Below, in pieces: positions 18,226 through 27,074 of a DNA stretch of 64,000 nucleotides. The DNA comes from JAVBTR01 sp031556065. GTDB taxonomy: Bacteria > Bacillota > Clostridia > Christensenellales > Aristaeellaceae. How positions within the stretch are numbered: position 1 is the first letter of the stretch; each line of letters opens with the position of its first letter. The stretch is from the NCBI GenBank assembly GCA_031556065.1, contig JAVBTR010000035.1, positions 1-64,000 on the forward strand. The letters are read 5' to 3'. The translations under genes and the position numbers were made by a program. The notes under the pieces were generated by a model. The model ran no database searches and was not told the origin of the DNA. It saw nothing but the letters and a program-made list of their open reading frames with translations.

Positions 18226-20496
18226 ATGAACGTAGATCAATTGGTGGAACGCTTAAAGCGGGATAATATGTTCATGCAAAACGTGGTCAGATGGGAAACG
18301 CTGCCCCAGCGCCCGGCCATTTTTGAAGAGTTCCCCAAGGGGCTGGATGAGCGGATTCCGGCTTTATTGCAGCAGCGGAAAATAAGCATGCTATATCGGC
18401 ATCAGGCCATGGCGGTGGAGGCGGTTTTAAGGGGCGAGGATGTGGTGGTAGTCACCCCCACGGCCTCCGGCAAAACCATGTGCTATAACCTGCCTGTGCT
18501 TTCTTCTATTTTGCATAACCCCGATGCACGGGCTTTGTATCTGTTTCCTACCAAGGCCCTTTCGGCAGACCAGGTCAGCGAATTATATGAACTGATCGAT
18601 CTAATGGGGGCAGACATAAAAACCTTTACCTACGATGGGGATACCCCTGCTGCTGCCCGCAGGGCCATTCGCCAGGCCGGGCATATTGTGGTCACCAACC
18701 CGGACATGCTTCATTCCGGCATTCTCCCTCAGCATACCAAGTGGGTAAAACTATTCGAAAATTTAAAATATATCGTTATCGATGAAATCCACGCCTACCG
18801 TGGAGTGTTTGGCTCTAACCTGGCCAATGTGTTAAGGCGGCTTTTGCGGCTTTGCGAATTTTACGGGAGCCACCCCCAGTTTATTCTTTGCAGCGCCACC
18901 ATTGCCAACCCTCAAGAGCTGGCTCAAATGCTTACAGGTCGCCCCATTACCCTAATCGACCAAAACGGCGCGCCTATGGGCATCCGTCATTTTGTGTTCT
19001 TTAACCCCCCGGTAGTAAACAGGCAATTAGGTATCCGGGCCGGGGTTTTAAACGAAACCAGGCGGCTTTCCGCCATGCTGCTTCAAAACGGCATTCAAAG
19101 CATTACCTTTTGCAAAAGCCGTTTGCAGGTGGAAGTGCTGACAAGGCATTTAAAAGACATCGTTCGGGATCCCTTAGGCAACGCAGGCCGGGTAAGGGGT
19201 TACCGGGGCGGTTATTTGCCTACCGAGCGCAGGGAAATCGAGCGTGGGCTGCGGGAGGGCCGCGTGGATGCTGTGATTTCCACCAACGCCCTGGAGTTGG
19301 GGATCGATATCGGCGCTCTGGATGCCTGCGTTTTATGCGGTTATCCCGGGAGCATTGCCGCTGCCTGGCAGCAGGCAGGCCGGGCCGGACGGCGCAAAAG
19401 CACGTCCATCGTATTTTTTGTGGCTTCCTCCGCTGCGCTGGACCAGTATATTGTGACCCACCCAGATTATTTCTTCAGCCAATCCCCTGAGCATGCCCTT
19501 TTAAATCCGGAAAACCTTTACATCCTTTTAAGCCATTTAAAGTGTGCCGCTTATGAACTGCCCTTTAATGAAGGTGAAACCTTCGGCGGCAATGCCTCCA
19601 CGGAAGAAATGCTGGAGTACCTTTGCGAAAGCCATATTCTGCGCCATGTGCAAGGCCGCTATCACTGGATGGCAGAGGATTTCCCCGCTTCGGAGCTTTC
19701 CCTGCGTTCCGCTTCCACAGAGAATTACCTAATTATCGATATTACCAACCCAGGCCATCACCGGGTGGTAGGCGAAATGGACCGGTACACCGTACCCATG
19801 CTGCTTCATGAAAACGCCATCTATATGCATGAGGGCCAGCAATATCAGGTGGAAAAACTGGATTTCGATGCCTGTAAGGCCTTTATCAGACGGGTAGACG
19901 TGGATTATTATACCGATGCGGACCTGAATGTGAGCCTTAACTTGCTTGATATTGAAAACGAAACCCTAAAACCCAGCGGCATTGGGCTGTTTGAAGGGGA
20001 AGTAAAAGTAACTTCCCTTGTGAAAATGTTTAAAAAAATGAAGCTGGATACCGGGGAAAACCTGGGCTTTGGCCATGTACGGCTGCCAGAAACCGATATG
20101 CATACCACCGCCATGTGGTGGACTTTGCCTGAAAGCCTAACCAGCCGCTATAGCAACGATTCCCTCCAGGGGGGCATGCTGGGCATTGCCAACCTGTTGC
20201 GTATCGCCGCGCCGCTGTTTTTAATGTGTTCCCCCCAGGATATCGCGGTGATTTATCAGGTTAAAGGGACTTTTACCGATCGTCCTACCCTATTTATTTA
20301 TGATAATTATCCAGGGGGTGTAGGACTTTCCGCCAAAGCTGCCGCCATGGAACGGTTGCTTTTAGAACAATGCCTTTCCATTGTGGATGCCTGCCCCTGC
20401 GAATATGGCTGTCCCTCCTGCGCCGGGCCTGTGGGTGAAATTGGCGGGGATGGCAAGAATATGGCTAAAGCCATTTTGAAGGAGCTGATCCGCTGA
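18226..20496 (+). CDS. mrfA: MrfA-type DEAD/DEAH helicase with C-terminal zinc site (YprA family)
   Basis: Superfamily 2 helicase of 756 residues. In Bacillus subtilis its homologue acts with the exonuclease MrfB in excision of mitomycin C adducts. Visible are the Walker A region TPTASGKT, the DEIH box in VIDEIHAYRG, the SAT motif CSATIANP, the late helicase motif QQAGRAGRR, and the C-terminal four-Cys metal cluster in CPCEYGCPSC. The ATG at 18226 was preferred over an upstream GTG because GAAGGCGG lies 7-8 bases before it. The stop shares one base with the mrfB start (TGATG). Confidence 0.9.
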   Translation: MNVDQLVERLKRDNMFMQNVVRWETLPQRPAIFEEFPKGLDERIPALLQQRKISMLYRHQAMAVEAVLRGEDVVVVTPTASGKTMCYNLPVLSSILHNPDARALYLFPTKALSADQVSELYELIDLMGADIKTFTYDGDTPAAARRAIRQAGHIVVTNPDMLHSGILPQHTKWVKLFENLKYIVIDEIHAYRGVFGSNLANVLRRLLRLCEFYGSHPQFILCSATIANPQELAQMLTGRPITLIDQNGAPMGIRHFVFFNPPVVNRQLGIRAGVLNETRRLSAMLLQNGIQSITFCKSRLQVEVLTRHLKDIVRDPLGNAGRVRGYRGGYLPTERREIERGLREGRVDAVISTNALELGIDIGALDACVLCGYPGSIAAAWQQAGRAGRRKSTSIVFFVASSAALDQYIVTHPDYFFSQSPEHALLNPENLYILLSHLKCAAYELPFNEGETFGGNASTEEMLEYLCESHILRHVQGRYHWMAEDFPASELSLRSASTENYLIIDITNPGHHRVVGEMDRYTVPMLLHENAIYMHEGQQYQVEKLDFDACKAFIRRVDVDYYTDADLNVSLNLLDIENETLKPSGIGLFEGEVKVTSLVKMFKKMKLDTGENLGFGHVRLPETDMHTTAMWWTLPESLTSRYSNDSLQGGMLGIANLLRIAAPLFLMCSPQDIAVIYQVKGTFTDRPTLFIYDNYPGGVGLSAKAAAMERLLLEQCLSIVDACPCEYGCPSCAGPVGEIGGDGKNMAKAILKELIR

Positions 20497-21653
20497 TGGC
20501 CATTAGCCTGCGGGATAAACTCAAAGCGGTGGACAAGCCCAAGTCCGCCCCCGCCTCTAACAGGAGCAATGGGGTGTATATTCAAGAAACCGCCTTCCCT
20601 TTAACCGATTTTCCATACCTGTTCAATATAACCCATCAAACCCTTTCTCTAATGGAAAAGGGTGCTTTTCCTAAACCCTTGGATCCTTACCGGGTTTTAT
20701 ACCTGGATACGGAAACCACCGGCCTTTCTACCGGGGCGGGCACTGTGGCCTTTTTAGTGGGGGTTGGGTATTTAAAAGAAGAGCAGTTTATTGTAAAGCA
20801 GTTTCTGATGCGGGATTACTGCGACGAGGGGCCCATGCTTTGCCAAATCGAGGCGCTTTTTAAAGCATATGATATGGTGGTCACATTTAATGGCGCCACC
20901 TTCGATCTGCCGCTTTTGCGTTCCCGCTTTCTAATGAACCGACTTAATCCCAGCGGGGTAGATATCCCCCATGCGGATTTATTGCACATTGCCCGGCGAA
21001 TTTTTAAACTCAGGCTTCAAAAATGCCGGCTTTCTTACTTGGAAGAGGCTGTTTTCAACGAACCCCGTCATGACGATCTTCCTGGGGCCATGGTGCCTGA
21101 AAGGTATTTTTCCTACCTAAAAACCGGGGATTTTTCCCTGCTTGCCGATGTTTTAGACCATAACAAGCAGGACATCGCTTCCCTTTGCCGGCTGATTGCC
21201 CACATGGCCTACATGTATGATAACCCGGAGACGGTAACCCACCTAAAGGATGTGTATTCTATTGGCGTGGCATTGGAAAAACGCCACGCATCTGAAAAGG
21301 CTCGGTATTGCTACCATCTGGCCTCGTCGGGTGAAATGGCTTGCCTGAGCCATCTGCGCCTAGCCCACAGCCACCGCCGGGAAAAGGAGTTTAAAGACGC
21401 GGCCCTTTTGTTCCAAACCATGATTCAAAACGGCGAAGGGGGCGCGGTGCCTTATATTGAAATGGCCAAGCTGTGCGAGCACCGGTTCAAGGACATCGAA
21501 TCCGCCCTTTCTTATACGCGAAAAGCCATTATAAAATTGGCCGAGCCCACCTTGTTTGATGATTTTTCTGTACAGGAAACTAGAAATGCGTTACAATACC
21601 GTTATGACCGTTTGATTTTGAAGCGGGAAAAACAAAAGGGAGAATCAGTTTAA
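20496..21653 (+). CDS. mrfB: MrfB-type DnaQ-fold exonuclease (YprB family)
   Basis: Ribonuclease-H/DnaQ-like 3'-5' exonuclease partner of MrfA. The DEDD catalytic set is visible: Asp71 and Glu73 in LDTETTG, Asp in VTFNGATFDLP, and Asp in HNKQDIASL. The C-terminal third (about 260-370) is helical and TPR-like. The 385 residues compare with about 413 in Bacillus. An AAGGAG ribosome site lies in the end of mrfA, and the ATG shares one base with the mrfA stop, so the two proteins are translationally coupled. Confidence 0.88.
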   Translation: MAISLRDKLKAVDKPKSAPASNRSNGVYIQETAFPLTDFPYLFNITHQTLSLMEKGAFPKPLDPYRVLYLDTETTGLSTGAGTVAFLVGVGYLKEEQFIVKQFLMRDYCDEGPMLCQIEALFKAYDMVVTFNGATFDLPLLRSRFLMNRLNPSGVDIPHADLLHIARRIFKLRLQKCRLSYLEEAVFNEPRHDDLPGAMVPERYFSYLKTGDFSLLADVLDHNKQDIASLCRLIAHMAYMYDNPETVTHLKDVYSIGVALEKRHASEKARYCYHLASSGEMACLSHLRLAHSHRREKEFKDAALLFQTMIQNGEGGAVPYIEMAKLCEHRFKDIESALSYTRKAIIKLAEPTLFDDFSVQETRNALQYRYDRLILKREKQKGESV

Positions 21654-22345
21654 TGAGTTTTTTTGCAGATTTAAAAGCCCAAAACGCGCTCAAAAAACAA
21701 AGCAATGGCGATATTGAAGGCGCCAAGGCGTTATATGAAGAGGCTATCGCCAAAGGCATGACCAATCCCCGGTACCTGCTTTCCTATTCCATATTGCTCC
21801 TTCGCAATTACGAGTTTGAAAAGGCCAAGGAAATTCTGGTTAAAACCCAGAAGGTGCCGGAAATCACCAAAGAGCAAAAGCAGCAAATGTTTATTAACTA
21901 TGCCGTATGCTGCTATAAATTAGGCGATATGGAACGGGCGCTTGATCTTCTTGAAAAGCAAGCGGCCACAAGCAAAAATGGCCTGATTTACGAAACCTTG
22001 GGGTATGTTTACGTGGAAGCGGGCATGTATGAAAAGGCCCTTGAATATAATACCGAGGCTGTGGAGTATGACGACGAGGATTCCATCTGCCTTGATAATC
22101 TGGCTCAAACCTATTACCGTTTGGGCGATGATAAACGCAAGGCCAAGGAATATTTTGACGCCGCTATTAAGGCCAAGCCCGGCCAGATTGATACCCTTTA
22201 TTTCCTCGCCCAGTACGATATTGAAGACGGCAAACAGGAGGAAGCCATCGAAAAACTGGAGTTGGCGCTGGATGGCCGCTTCTCCCCCCTTAACTACGCC
22301 TCCAAGGAAAAAATTACCGAGCTTCTAAATCAGCTTAAAGCCTGA
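21653..22345 (+). CDS. TPR-repeat protein, third gene of the mrfAB operon
   Basis: A 230-residue protein made of tetratricopeptide repeats from about residue 15 to 220 (for example GLIYETLGYVYVEAGMYEKA), with no signal peptide or membrane helix, so probably a cytosolic scaffold. It begins in a TAATG overlap with mrfB and has AGGGAGA upstream, so it is co-translated with the repair pair and followed at once by a strong terminator. A role in the MrfAB pathway is inference from position only. Confidence 0.8.
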   Translation: MSFFADLKAQNALKKQSNGDIEGAKALYEEAIAKGMTNPRYLLSYSILLLRNYEFEKAKEILVKTQKVPEITKEQKQQMFINYAVCCYKLGDMERALDLLEKQAATSKNGLIYETLGYVYVEAGMYEKALEYNTEAVEYDDEDSICLDNLAQTYYRLGDDKRKAKEYFDAAIKAKPGQIDTLYFLAQYDIEDGKQEEAIEKLELALDGRFSPLNYASKEKITELLNQLKA

Positions 22346-22364
22346 TATAATAACAGCTTCCGCT

Positions 22365-22394
22365 CTCCAAGGTTTTTACCTTGGAGATTTTTTT
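22365..22394 (+). terminator. Terminator of the mrfA-mrfB-TPR operon
   Basis: A 9-bp perfect stem (CTCCAAGGT/ACCTTGGAG) with a TTTT loop, followed by A and seven T. This is a textbook intrinsic terminator 20 bases after the TPR gene. Confidence 0.92.
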
Positions 22395-22415
22395 CGACAA
22401 TTTTTATTTAGCGTA

Positions 22416-22444
22416 TTGACATCGCTTTTCGCTTATGGTTTAAT
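22416..22444 (+). promoter_or_regulatory. Promoter of the XRE-potABCD operon
   Basis: TTGACA (22416-22421), 17-base spacer, TTTAAT (22439-22444). The leader runs about 90 bases to the regulator gene. Confidence 0.75.
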
Positions 22445-22457
22445 ATATCTCGCTTTG

Positions 22458-22513
22458 AAGTTTACTTATACTTAACTCGTGACATTGACTCCAGGTTTAG
22501 TAAAGGTAAACTT
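22458..22513 (+). promoter_or_regulatory. Candidate operator: spaced inverted repeat
   Basis: AAGTTTAC (22458-22465) and GTAAACTT (22506-22513) are perfect inverted copies around the transcription start and leader. They could bind the XRE-cupin regulator encoded next, giving autoregulation and control of polyamine uptake. This is inference. Confidence 0.4.
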
Positions 22514-22539
22514 ATCTTATGTCAAAGGAGGGCTGCCAT

Positions 22540-23082
22540 TTGGATATTGGCGAAAGGTTACGTACGCTGCGTCTGCAAAGAGGGCTTACACAGGAAGAAA
22601 TGGCGGATCGCTGTGAACTGAGCAAGGGATTCATTTCCCAAGTGGAAAGGGATCAGGCTTCTCCCTCCATTGCCACATTGGAAGACATGCTGGAATGCCT
22701 GGGCTCCAGCCTGCCCGCCTTCTTCAGCAGAAAGGCGGAAGAAAAAATCGTCTACACCCCTTCGGACATGTTCGAGAAGGTAGACGAAGAAACCTTAAAA
22801 GGAACCATTACCTGGCTGATCCCCGATGCCCAAAAAAATGCCATGGAGCCTATCCTGGTTGAAATCGGCCCCGGCGGCCAAAGTCAGACACTATTGCCCC
22901 ACGAGGGGGAAGAATTCGGTTACGTTTTAAAGGGCAGCATTTTCCTTATCATCGGCGACAAGCGCAAAAAGCTTCGCCAGGGAGATAGCTTCTGCCTCCA
23001 CCCAGATTCCGAGCATTGCCTTAAAAATCCCGGCAAAACCCCGGCTAAAGTCCTTTGGGTTTCAAACCCGCCCAGCTTCTGA
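22540..23082 (+). CDS. XRE-cupin transcriptional regulator of the polyamine operon
   Basis: A 180-residue regulator with an N-terminal helix-turn-helix (GLTQEEMADRCELSKGFISQ, about 16-35) and a C-terminal cupin barrel (about 100-175, with PHEGEEFGYVL and HPDSEHCLKNP). This PuuR/YerO-like architecture often senses polyamines or amino acids. The start is most likely TTG at 22540: AAAGGAGG lies 8 bases before it, inside a longer frame starting with ATG at 22519. It is first in the operon, 16 bases before potA. Confidence 0.85.
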   Translation: MDIGERLRTLRLQRGLTQEEMADRCELSKGFISQVERDQASPSIATLEDMLECLGSSLPAFFSRKAEEKIVYTPSDMFEKVDEETLKGTITWLIPDAQKNAMEPILVEIGPGGQSQTLLPHEGEEFGYVLKGSIFLIIGDKRKKLRQGDSFCLHPDSEHCLKNPGKTPAKVLWVSNPPSF

Positions 23083-23098
23083 TTTGGAGGATACGCGC

Positions 23099-24169
23099 AT
23101 GGTTGAACAAGCTCATCTGATCGATTTAGAGAATCTTTCCAAGGAATACGATGGCACCACGGTTTTGAATAACATCAACCTCTATATCCGCAAAAAAGAG
23201 TTTTTAACCCTGCTGGGTCCCTCCGGCTGCGGCAAAACAACCACCCTGCGCCTGATCGGCGGTTTTGAATACCCCTCCAACGGCCGCGTGCTTTTCGACG
23301 GCAAGGATATTACGGCCCTGCCGCCCTATAAGCGCAAGGTAAACACAGTGTTTCAAAAGTATGCCCTTTTCCCCCATTTAAACGTACGGGATAACATCGC
23401 CTTCGGTCTTAAAATTCAAAAAATGTCCAAAGGTGAAATCAACCATAAGGTGGATTCCATGCTGGATTTGGTAAACCTTCGGGGATATGGCAAGCGCAGC
23501 GTGGATGCCCTCTCCGGCGGCCAGCAGCAGCGTATCGCTATTGCCCGTGCCCTTGTCAATGAGCCGGAAGTGCTCTTATTGGATGAACCCTTGGGCGCCC
23601 TGGATTTAAAACTGCGCAAGGAAATGCAGCTGGAGCTCAAATCCATGCAGCAGCGCCTGGGCATTACCTTTATTTTTGTAACCCACGACCAGGAAGAAGC
23701 CCTGACCATGAGTGATACCGTTGTCGTTATGCGGGACGGGAACATTCTTCAAATAGGCGACCCAAAGCGGATTTACGATGAACCCGCCAACGCCTTCGTG
23801 GCCGATTTTATCGGTGAAAGCAATATCCTACGAGGTACCATGCTTCAAGATGAAAAGGTAGAGTTCGCTGGCCACACCTTTCCCTGCGTTGACTCCGGCT
23901 TTGGCAGCAACGCTCCGGTTGATGTGGTTGTCCGCCCGGAGGACATTATGCTGGTGGGCGAAGACGTAGGCCAGTTGGTAGGCGTTGTGAAAAGCGTTTT
24001 ATTCAAAGGCGTGCACTACGAAATGATGATCGAAACCAACGATACCACCTTTAAGGTTCACTCCACCACCATGCAGCCCCAGGGTTCCATGGTAGGCCTG
24101 TCCATTGTGCCCTTTAACATTCATATTATGAAGCCCATGCCTACCCAGCAGGAGGATATAGCGCAATGA
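23099..24169 (+). CDS. potA: Spermidine/putrescine ABC transporter ATPase
   Basis: Cytosolic ATPase energising polyamine uptake. Walker A GPSGCGKTT, signature LSGGQQQR and Walker B VLLLDEP are intact in 356 residues; the C-terminal part (about 240-350) is a TOBE domain. ATG at 23099 was chosen because GGAGG lies just upstream; the upstream in-frame TTG coincides with that ribosome site. It overlaps potB by 4 bases (ATGA). Confidence 0.94.
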   Translation: MVEQAHLIDLENLSKEYDGTTVLNNINLYIRKKEFLTLLGPSGCGKTTTLRLIGGFEYPSNGRVLFDGKDITALPPYKRKVNTVFQKYALFPHLNVRDNIAFGLKIQKMSKGEINHKVDSMLDLVNLRGYGKRSVDALSGGQQQRIAIARALVNEPEVLLLDEPLGALDLKLRKEMQLELKSMQQRLGITFIFVTHDQEEALTMSDTVVVMRDGNILQIGDPKRIYDEPANAFVADFIGESNILRGTMLQDEKVEFAGHTFPCVDSGFGSNAPVDVVVRPEDIMLVGEDVGQLVGVVKSVLFKGVHYEMMIETNDTTFKVHSTTMQPQGSMVGLSIVPFNIHIMKPMPTQQEDIAQ

Positions 24170-25155
24170 AATACAGCACCCAGCTTCCATCCTGGGCGTA
24201 TGTGCTGATGCTGATAGGCTTACTCGCTTTCATTGCCCTGGTGGCCTTATCCGTTCGCAAGAACCGCGGCATGAAGCGTTCCCTGTTCGCCTCACCTTAC
24301 ACCCTGTGGATGATCGTCTTTACAATCCTGCCCTGTATATTAATCGGCTATTACGCATTTACCGATAAGACAGGGGCATTTACCTTCGATAATTTCAAGC
24401 ACTTTTTCGATTCTAACTTTACCAAGAACCAGATGTATGCTTCCATGGGCGAAGAAGCCGCCGCGTTTATCCGCCGTGGCACCGTCAACCTGGATGTGCT
24501 GGTCTACTCCCTTTGGATGGCCTTTTTATGCACGGTGATTTCTTTAATTGTAGGCTATCCCGCCGCTCTGTTCATGGCCGACCGGCATATGAAGATCGGC
24601 TCCACCGTGGTTATTCTCTTCATCGTGCCCATGTGGATGAATTTTCTTCTGCGCACCATTGCTTGGATGAGCCTTCTTGAAGACAAGGGCTTGATTAACC
24701 AGCTATTGCAAAACCTGGGCTACCACAGCATTCAACTAATGTACAACGATGGGGCCGTGCTCCTGGGGATGGTATATAACTTCCTGCCCTTTATGGTCTT
24801 TCCCATCTATACTGCTCTTTCCAAAATGGATCCGAAGCTTTCCGAAGCCGCCCAAGACCTTGGGGCCAACGAGATACGTACCTTTACGAAGGTTACCTTT
24901 CCCCTTTCCATTCCCGGGATCATTTCCGGCATTACCATGGTATTCATGCCTTCCGTTACCACCTTCTTTATCCCCCGCATCCTGGGCGGCGGCAATACCA
25001 TGATGTTTGGCGACCTGATCGAATCCAAATTCCTCACCGAAGGAAATTGGAACGTAGGCAGCGCCTTATCCCTTATTATGATGGTGCTGATTCTTTTAAG
25101 CCTTGGGATTCTTCGCAAGGCCGACCCTGAAGGGGAAGGAGGCGGGATGGTATGA
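24166..25155 (+). CDS. potB: Spermidine/putrescine ABC transporter permease PotB
   Basis: Inner-membrane permease with about six core helices and the cytoplasmic EAA loop (SEAAQDLGANEIRTF) that contacts PotA. At 329 residues it is some 50 longer than Escherichia coli PotB because of an extra N-terminal membrane helix (about 7-27) before the usual first helix. It is coupled to both neighbours by 4-base overlaps. Confidence 0.92.
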   Translation: MKYSTQLPSWAYVLMLIGLLAFIALVALSVRKNRGMKRSLFASPYTLWMIVFTILPCILIGYYAFTDKTGAFTFDNFKHFFDSNFTKNQMYASMGEEAAAFIRRGTVNLDVLVYSLWMAFLCTVISLIVGYPAALFMADRHMKIGSTVVILFIVPMWMNFLLRTIAWMSLLEDKGLINQLLQNLGYHSIQLMYNDGAVLLGMVYNFLPFMVFPIYTALSKMDPKLSEAAQDLGANEIRTFTKVTFPLSIPGIISGITMVFMPSVTTFFIPRILGGGNTMMFGDLIESKFLTEGNWNVGSALSLIMMVLILLSLGILRKADPEGEGGGMV

Positions 25156-25925
25156 CAAAGCTTCTTAAAAAAATCTACCTGGGCATTATTCTGCTGTTTC
25201 TGTATATTCCCATTGGGGTACTGATCGTCCAATCTTTTAACGCAGGCAAATCCCGGGCCAGGTGGGAAGGTTTCTCTTTTCGCTGGTACAGCGCCTTGTT
25301 TCAGGACAAGGGCATTATGCAGGCACTGTATGTAACCGTTAGCGTCGCTGTTATCGCAGCCATTATCGCCACCATTCTGGGCACCCTGGCAGCTATCGGC
25401 ATTCATGCCATGAAAAAGCGCCCCCAGGCCGCTATGATGACATTGACCAATCTGCCTATGACCATGCCGGATATCGTCACCGGTATCAGCCTGATGCTTC
25501 TATTCCTTTTCACCAAGGTAGAACGGGGCTACGTGACCATGCTTTTAGCCCATATTACATTTAATACCCCATACGTGATTCTTTCCGTTATGCCAAAGCT
25601 AAAGCAAATGAACAAGCACAGCTACGAAGCCGCCCTGGATTTAGGCGCGACGCCCATGTACGCCCTGACCCATGTAATCATCCCCGAGGTGAAACAAGGG
25701 ATCGTCACCGGTGCGCTTCTGGCATTCACCCTTTCGCTGGACGATTTCACCATCAGCTATTTTACCACCAGCCCCCTTGTTCAAAACCTTTCCACTTTGA
25801 TCTATTCCAAGGCCCGGATCGGTATCGAGCCTACCCTCAACGCCCTAAGCGCGCTGATGTTCGTATCCCTTCTTATTCTCCTTGTAGCTGTTAATAGGCG
25901 CGGCAATGCCGAAACGTCTAAGTAA
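25152..25925 (+). CDS. potC: Spermidine/putrescine ABC transporter permease PotC
   Basis: Second permease, 257 residues, about six membrane helices, with the EAA loop YEAALDLGATPMYAL near residue 160. The ATGA overlap with potB indicates coupled synthesis and 1:1 assembly. Confidence 0.93.
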   Translation: MTKLLKKIYLGIILLFLYIPIGVLIVQSFNAGKSRARWEGFSFRWYSALFQDKGIMQALYVTVSVAVIAAIIATILGTLAAIGIHAMKKRPQAAMMTLTNLPMTMPDIVTGISLMLLFLFTKVERGYVTMLLAHITFNTPYVILSVMPKLKQMNKHSYEAALDLGATPMYALTHVIIPEVKQGIVTGALLAFTLSLDDFTISYFTTSPLVQNLSTLIYSKARIGIEPTLNALSALMFVSLLILLVAVNRRGNAETSK

Positions 25926-25955
25926 CATATTATTAAATCTGGGAGGTCATGTAAA

Positions 25956-26996
25956 ATGAAAAAGGTTCTATCTCTCCTTGTGACCCTGGTTTTGGTAATG
26001 TCCTTTGCTTCCACGGCTCTGGCTGCCGAAGTGGTCAATGTGTTCAACTGGTACGACTACATTTGCCCGGAAGTGATCACCCTATTCGAAGAAGAAACCG
26101 GCATCCATGTTAACCCCATGTACTTTACCACCAATGAGGACATGATGGTGCAGGTAGAGGCTTCCCCCTCTTCCTTCGACGTGCTCTTTCCCTCTGATTA
26201 TTGCATTGAACGCCTTATTGCAAACGATCTCTTAGAGAAAATCGATTTTGCAAACGTACCCAATGCCACTCAGGTTCTGCCTTCCCTTTTGAATCCCGCT
26301 TACGATCCCACCAATGAATATTCCATTCCCTATATGTGGGGCACGGTGGGCATTCTCTACAACACCACCATGGTAGACGAAGTGGTTGACAGCTGGAGCA
26401 TCCTGTTCGATACCAAATACCAAAGCAATGTCTTTATGTATGACAGCCTGCGGGATACCATGGGCGTGACCCTGAAATACCTCGGCTATTCTATGAATAC
26501 CCGCAACCCTGTTGAGCTTGAAGAAATGCAGCAAAAGCTGATCGAGCAAAAAAAGTCCGGCGTTGTTAAAGCCTACCAGGTAGACGAGATCAAAGAAAAA
26601 ATGGCCGCAGGCGAGGCTGCGTTGGCCATCTGCTGGTCTGGCGATGCCCAGTATGCCATCGATCTTAACGAAGATTTGGCCTATGTGGTTCCCAAGGAAG
26701 GTTCTAACATTTGGGTGGATGGTATGGTAATCCCCAAGGGCGCTAAAAACAAAGAAAACGCCGAAAAGTTCATCGATTTCCTTTGCCGCCCCGACATCGC
26801 TCAAATGAACTGCGAAGAAATCTGGTACTCCTCCCCCAACACGGGCGCTATCGAACTCATGGGCGAAGAATACCAGGATAACCTCACCATGAACCCCACT
26901 GAGGATATCATCGACCGCTGTGAATTCTTCCATGATCTGGGTATCTACACGGAACTCTACAACACCCTCTGGCTGGAAATCAAGCAGGCTAGGTAA
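25956..26996 (+). CDS. potD: Spermidine/putrescine-binding protein
   Basis: Extracytoplasmic polyamine receptor of 346 residues. It has an N-terminal signal peptide (MKKVLSLLVTLVLVMS..) with a signal-peptidase-I-like site after ALA near residue 23 and no lipobox Cys. Mature features include VFNWYDYICPEV and CWSGDAQYA, typical of PotD. GGGAGG lies about 8 bases before ATG. It is the last gene of the operon. Confidence 0.93.
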   Translation: MKKVLSLLVTLVLVMSFASTALAAEVVNVFNWYDYICPEVITLFEEETGIHVNPMYFTTNEDMMVQVEASPSSFDVLFPSDYCIERLIANDLLEKIDFANVPNATQVLPSLLNPAYDPTNEYSIPYMWGTVGILYNTTMVDEVVDSWSILFDTKYQSNVFMYDSLRDTMGVTLKYLGYSMNTRNPVELEEMQQKLIEQKKSGVVKAYQVDEIKEKMAAGEAALAICWSGDAQYAIDLNEDLAYVVPKEGSNIWVDGMVIPKGAKNKENAEKFIDFLCRPDIAQMNCEEIWYSSPNTGAIELMGEEYQDNLTMNPTEDIIDRCEFFHDLGIYTELYNTLWLEIKQAR

Positions 26997-27013
26997 GGAA
27001 ATATGTTTTTTCA

Positions 27014-27053
27014 CGGAAACCCCTTTGCTTTTGAAAAAGCAAAGGGGTTTCCG
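27014..27053. repeat. 18-bp perfect hairpin between convergent genes
   Basis: Arms 27014-27031 and 27036-27053 pair perfectly around a TGAA loop. It lies between potD and the convergent permease gene and so is placed like a bidirectional terminator, but neither side has a T-tract after the stem. A similar long hairpin occurs at 31349-31392. Confidence 0.6.
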
Positions 27054-27074
27054 CAAGCTTAACACGCAAAAGAG

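Noticed and set aside
27014..27053. Standard intrinsic terminator for potD
   Set aside because: The stem is perfect but no T-run follows on either strand, so it is listed as a hairpin only.
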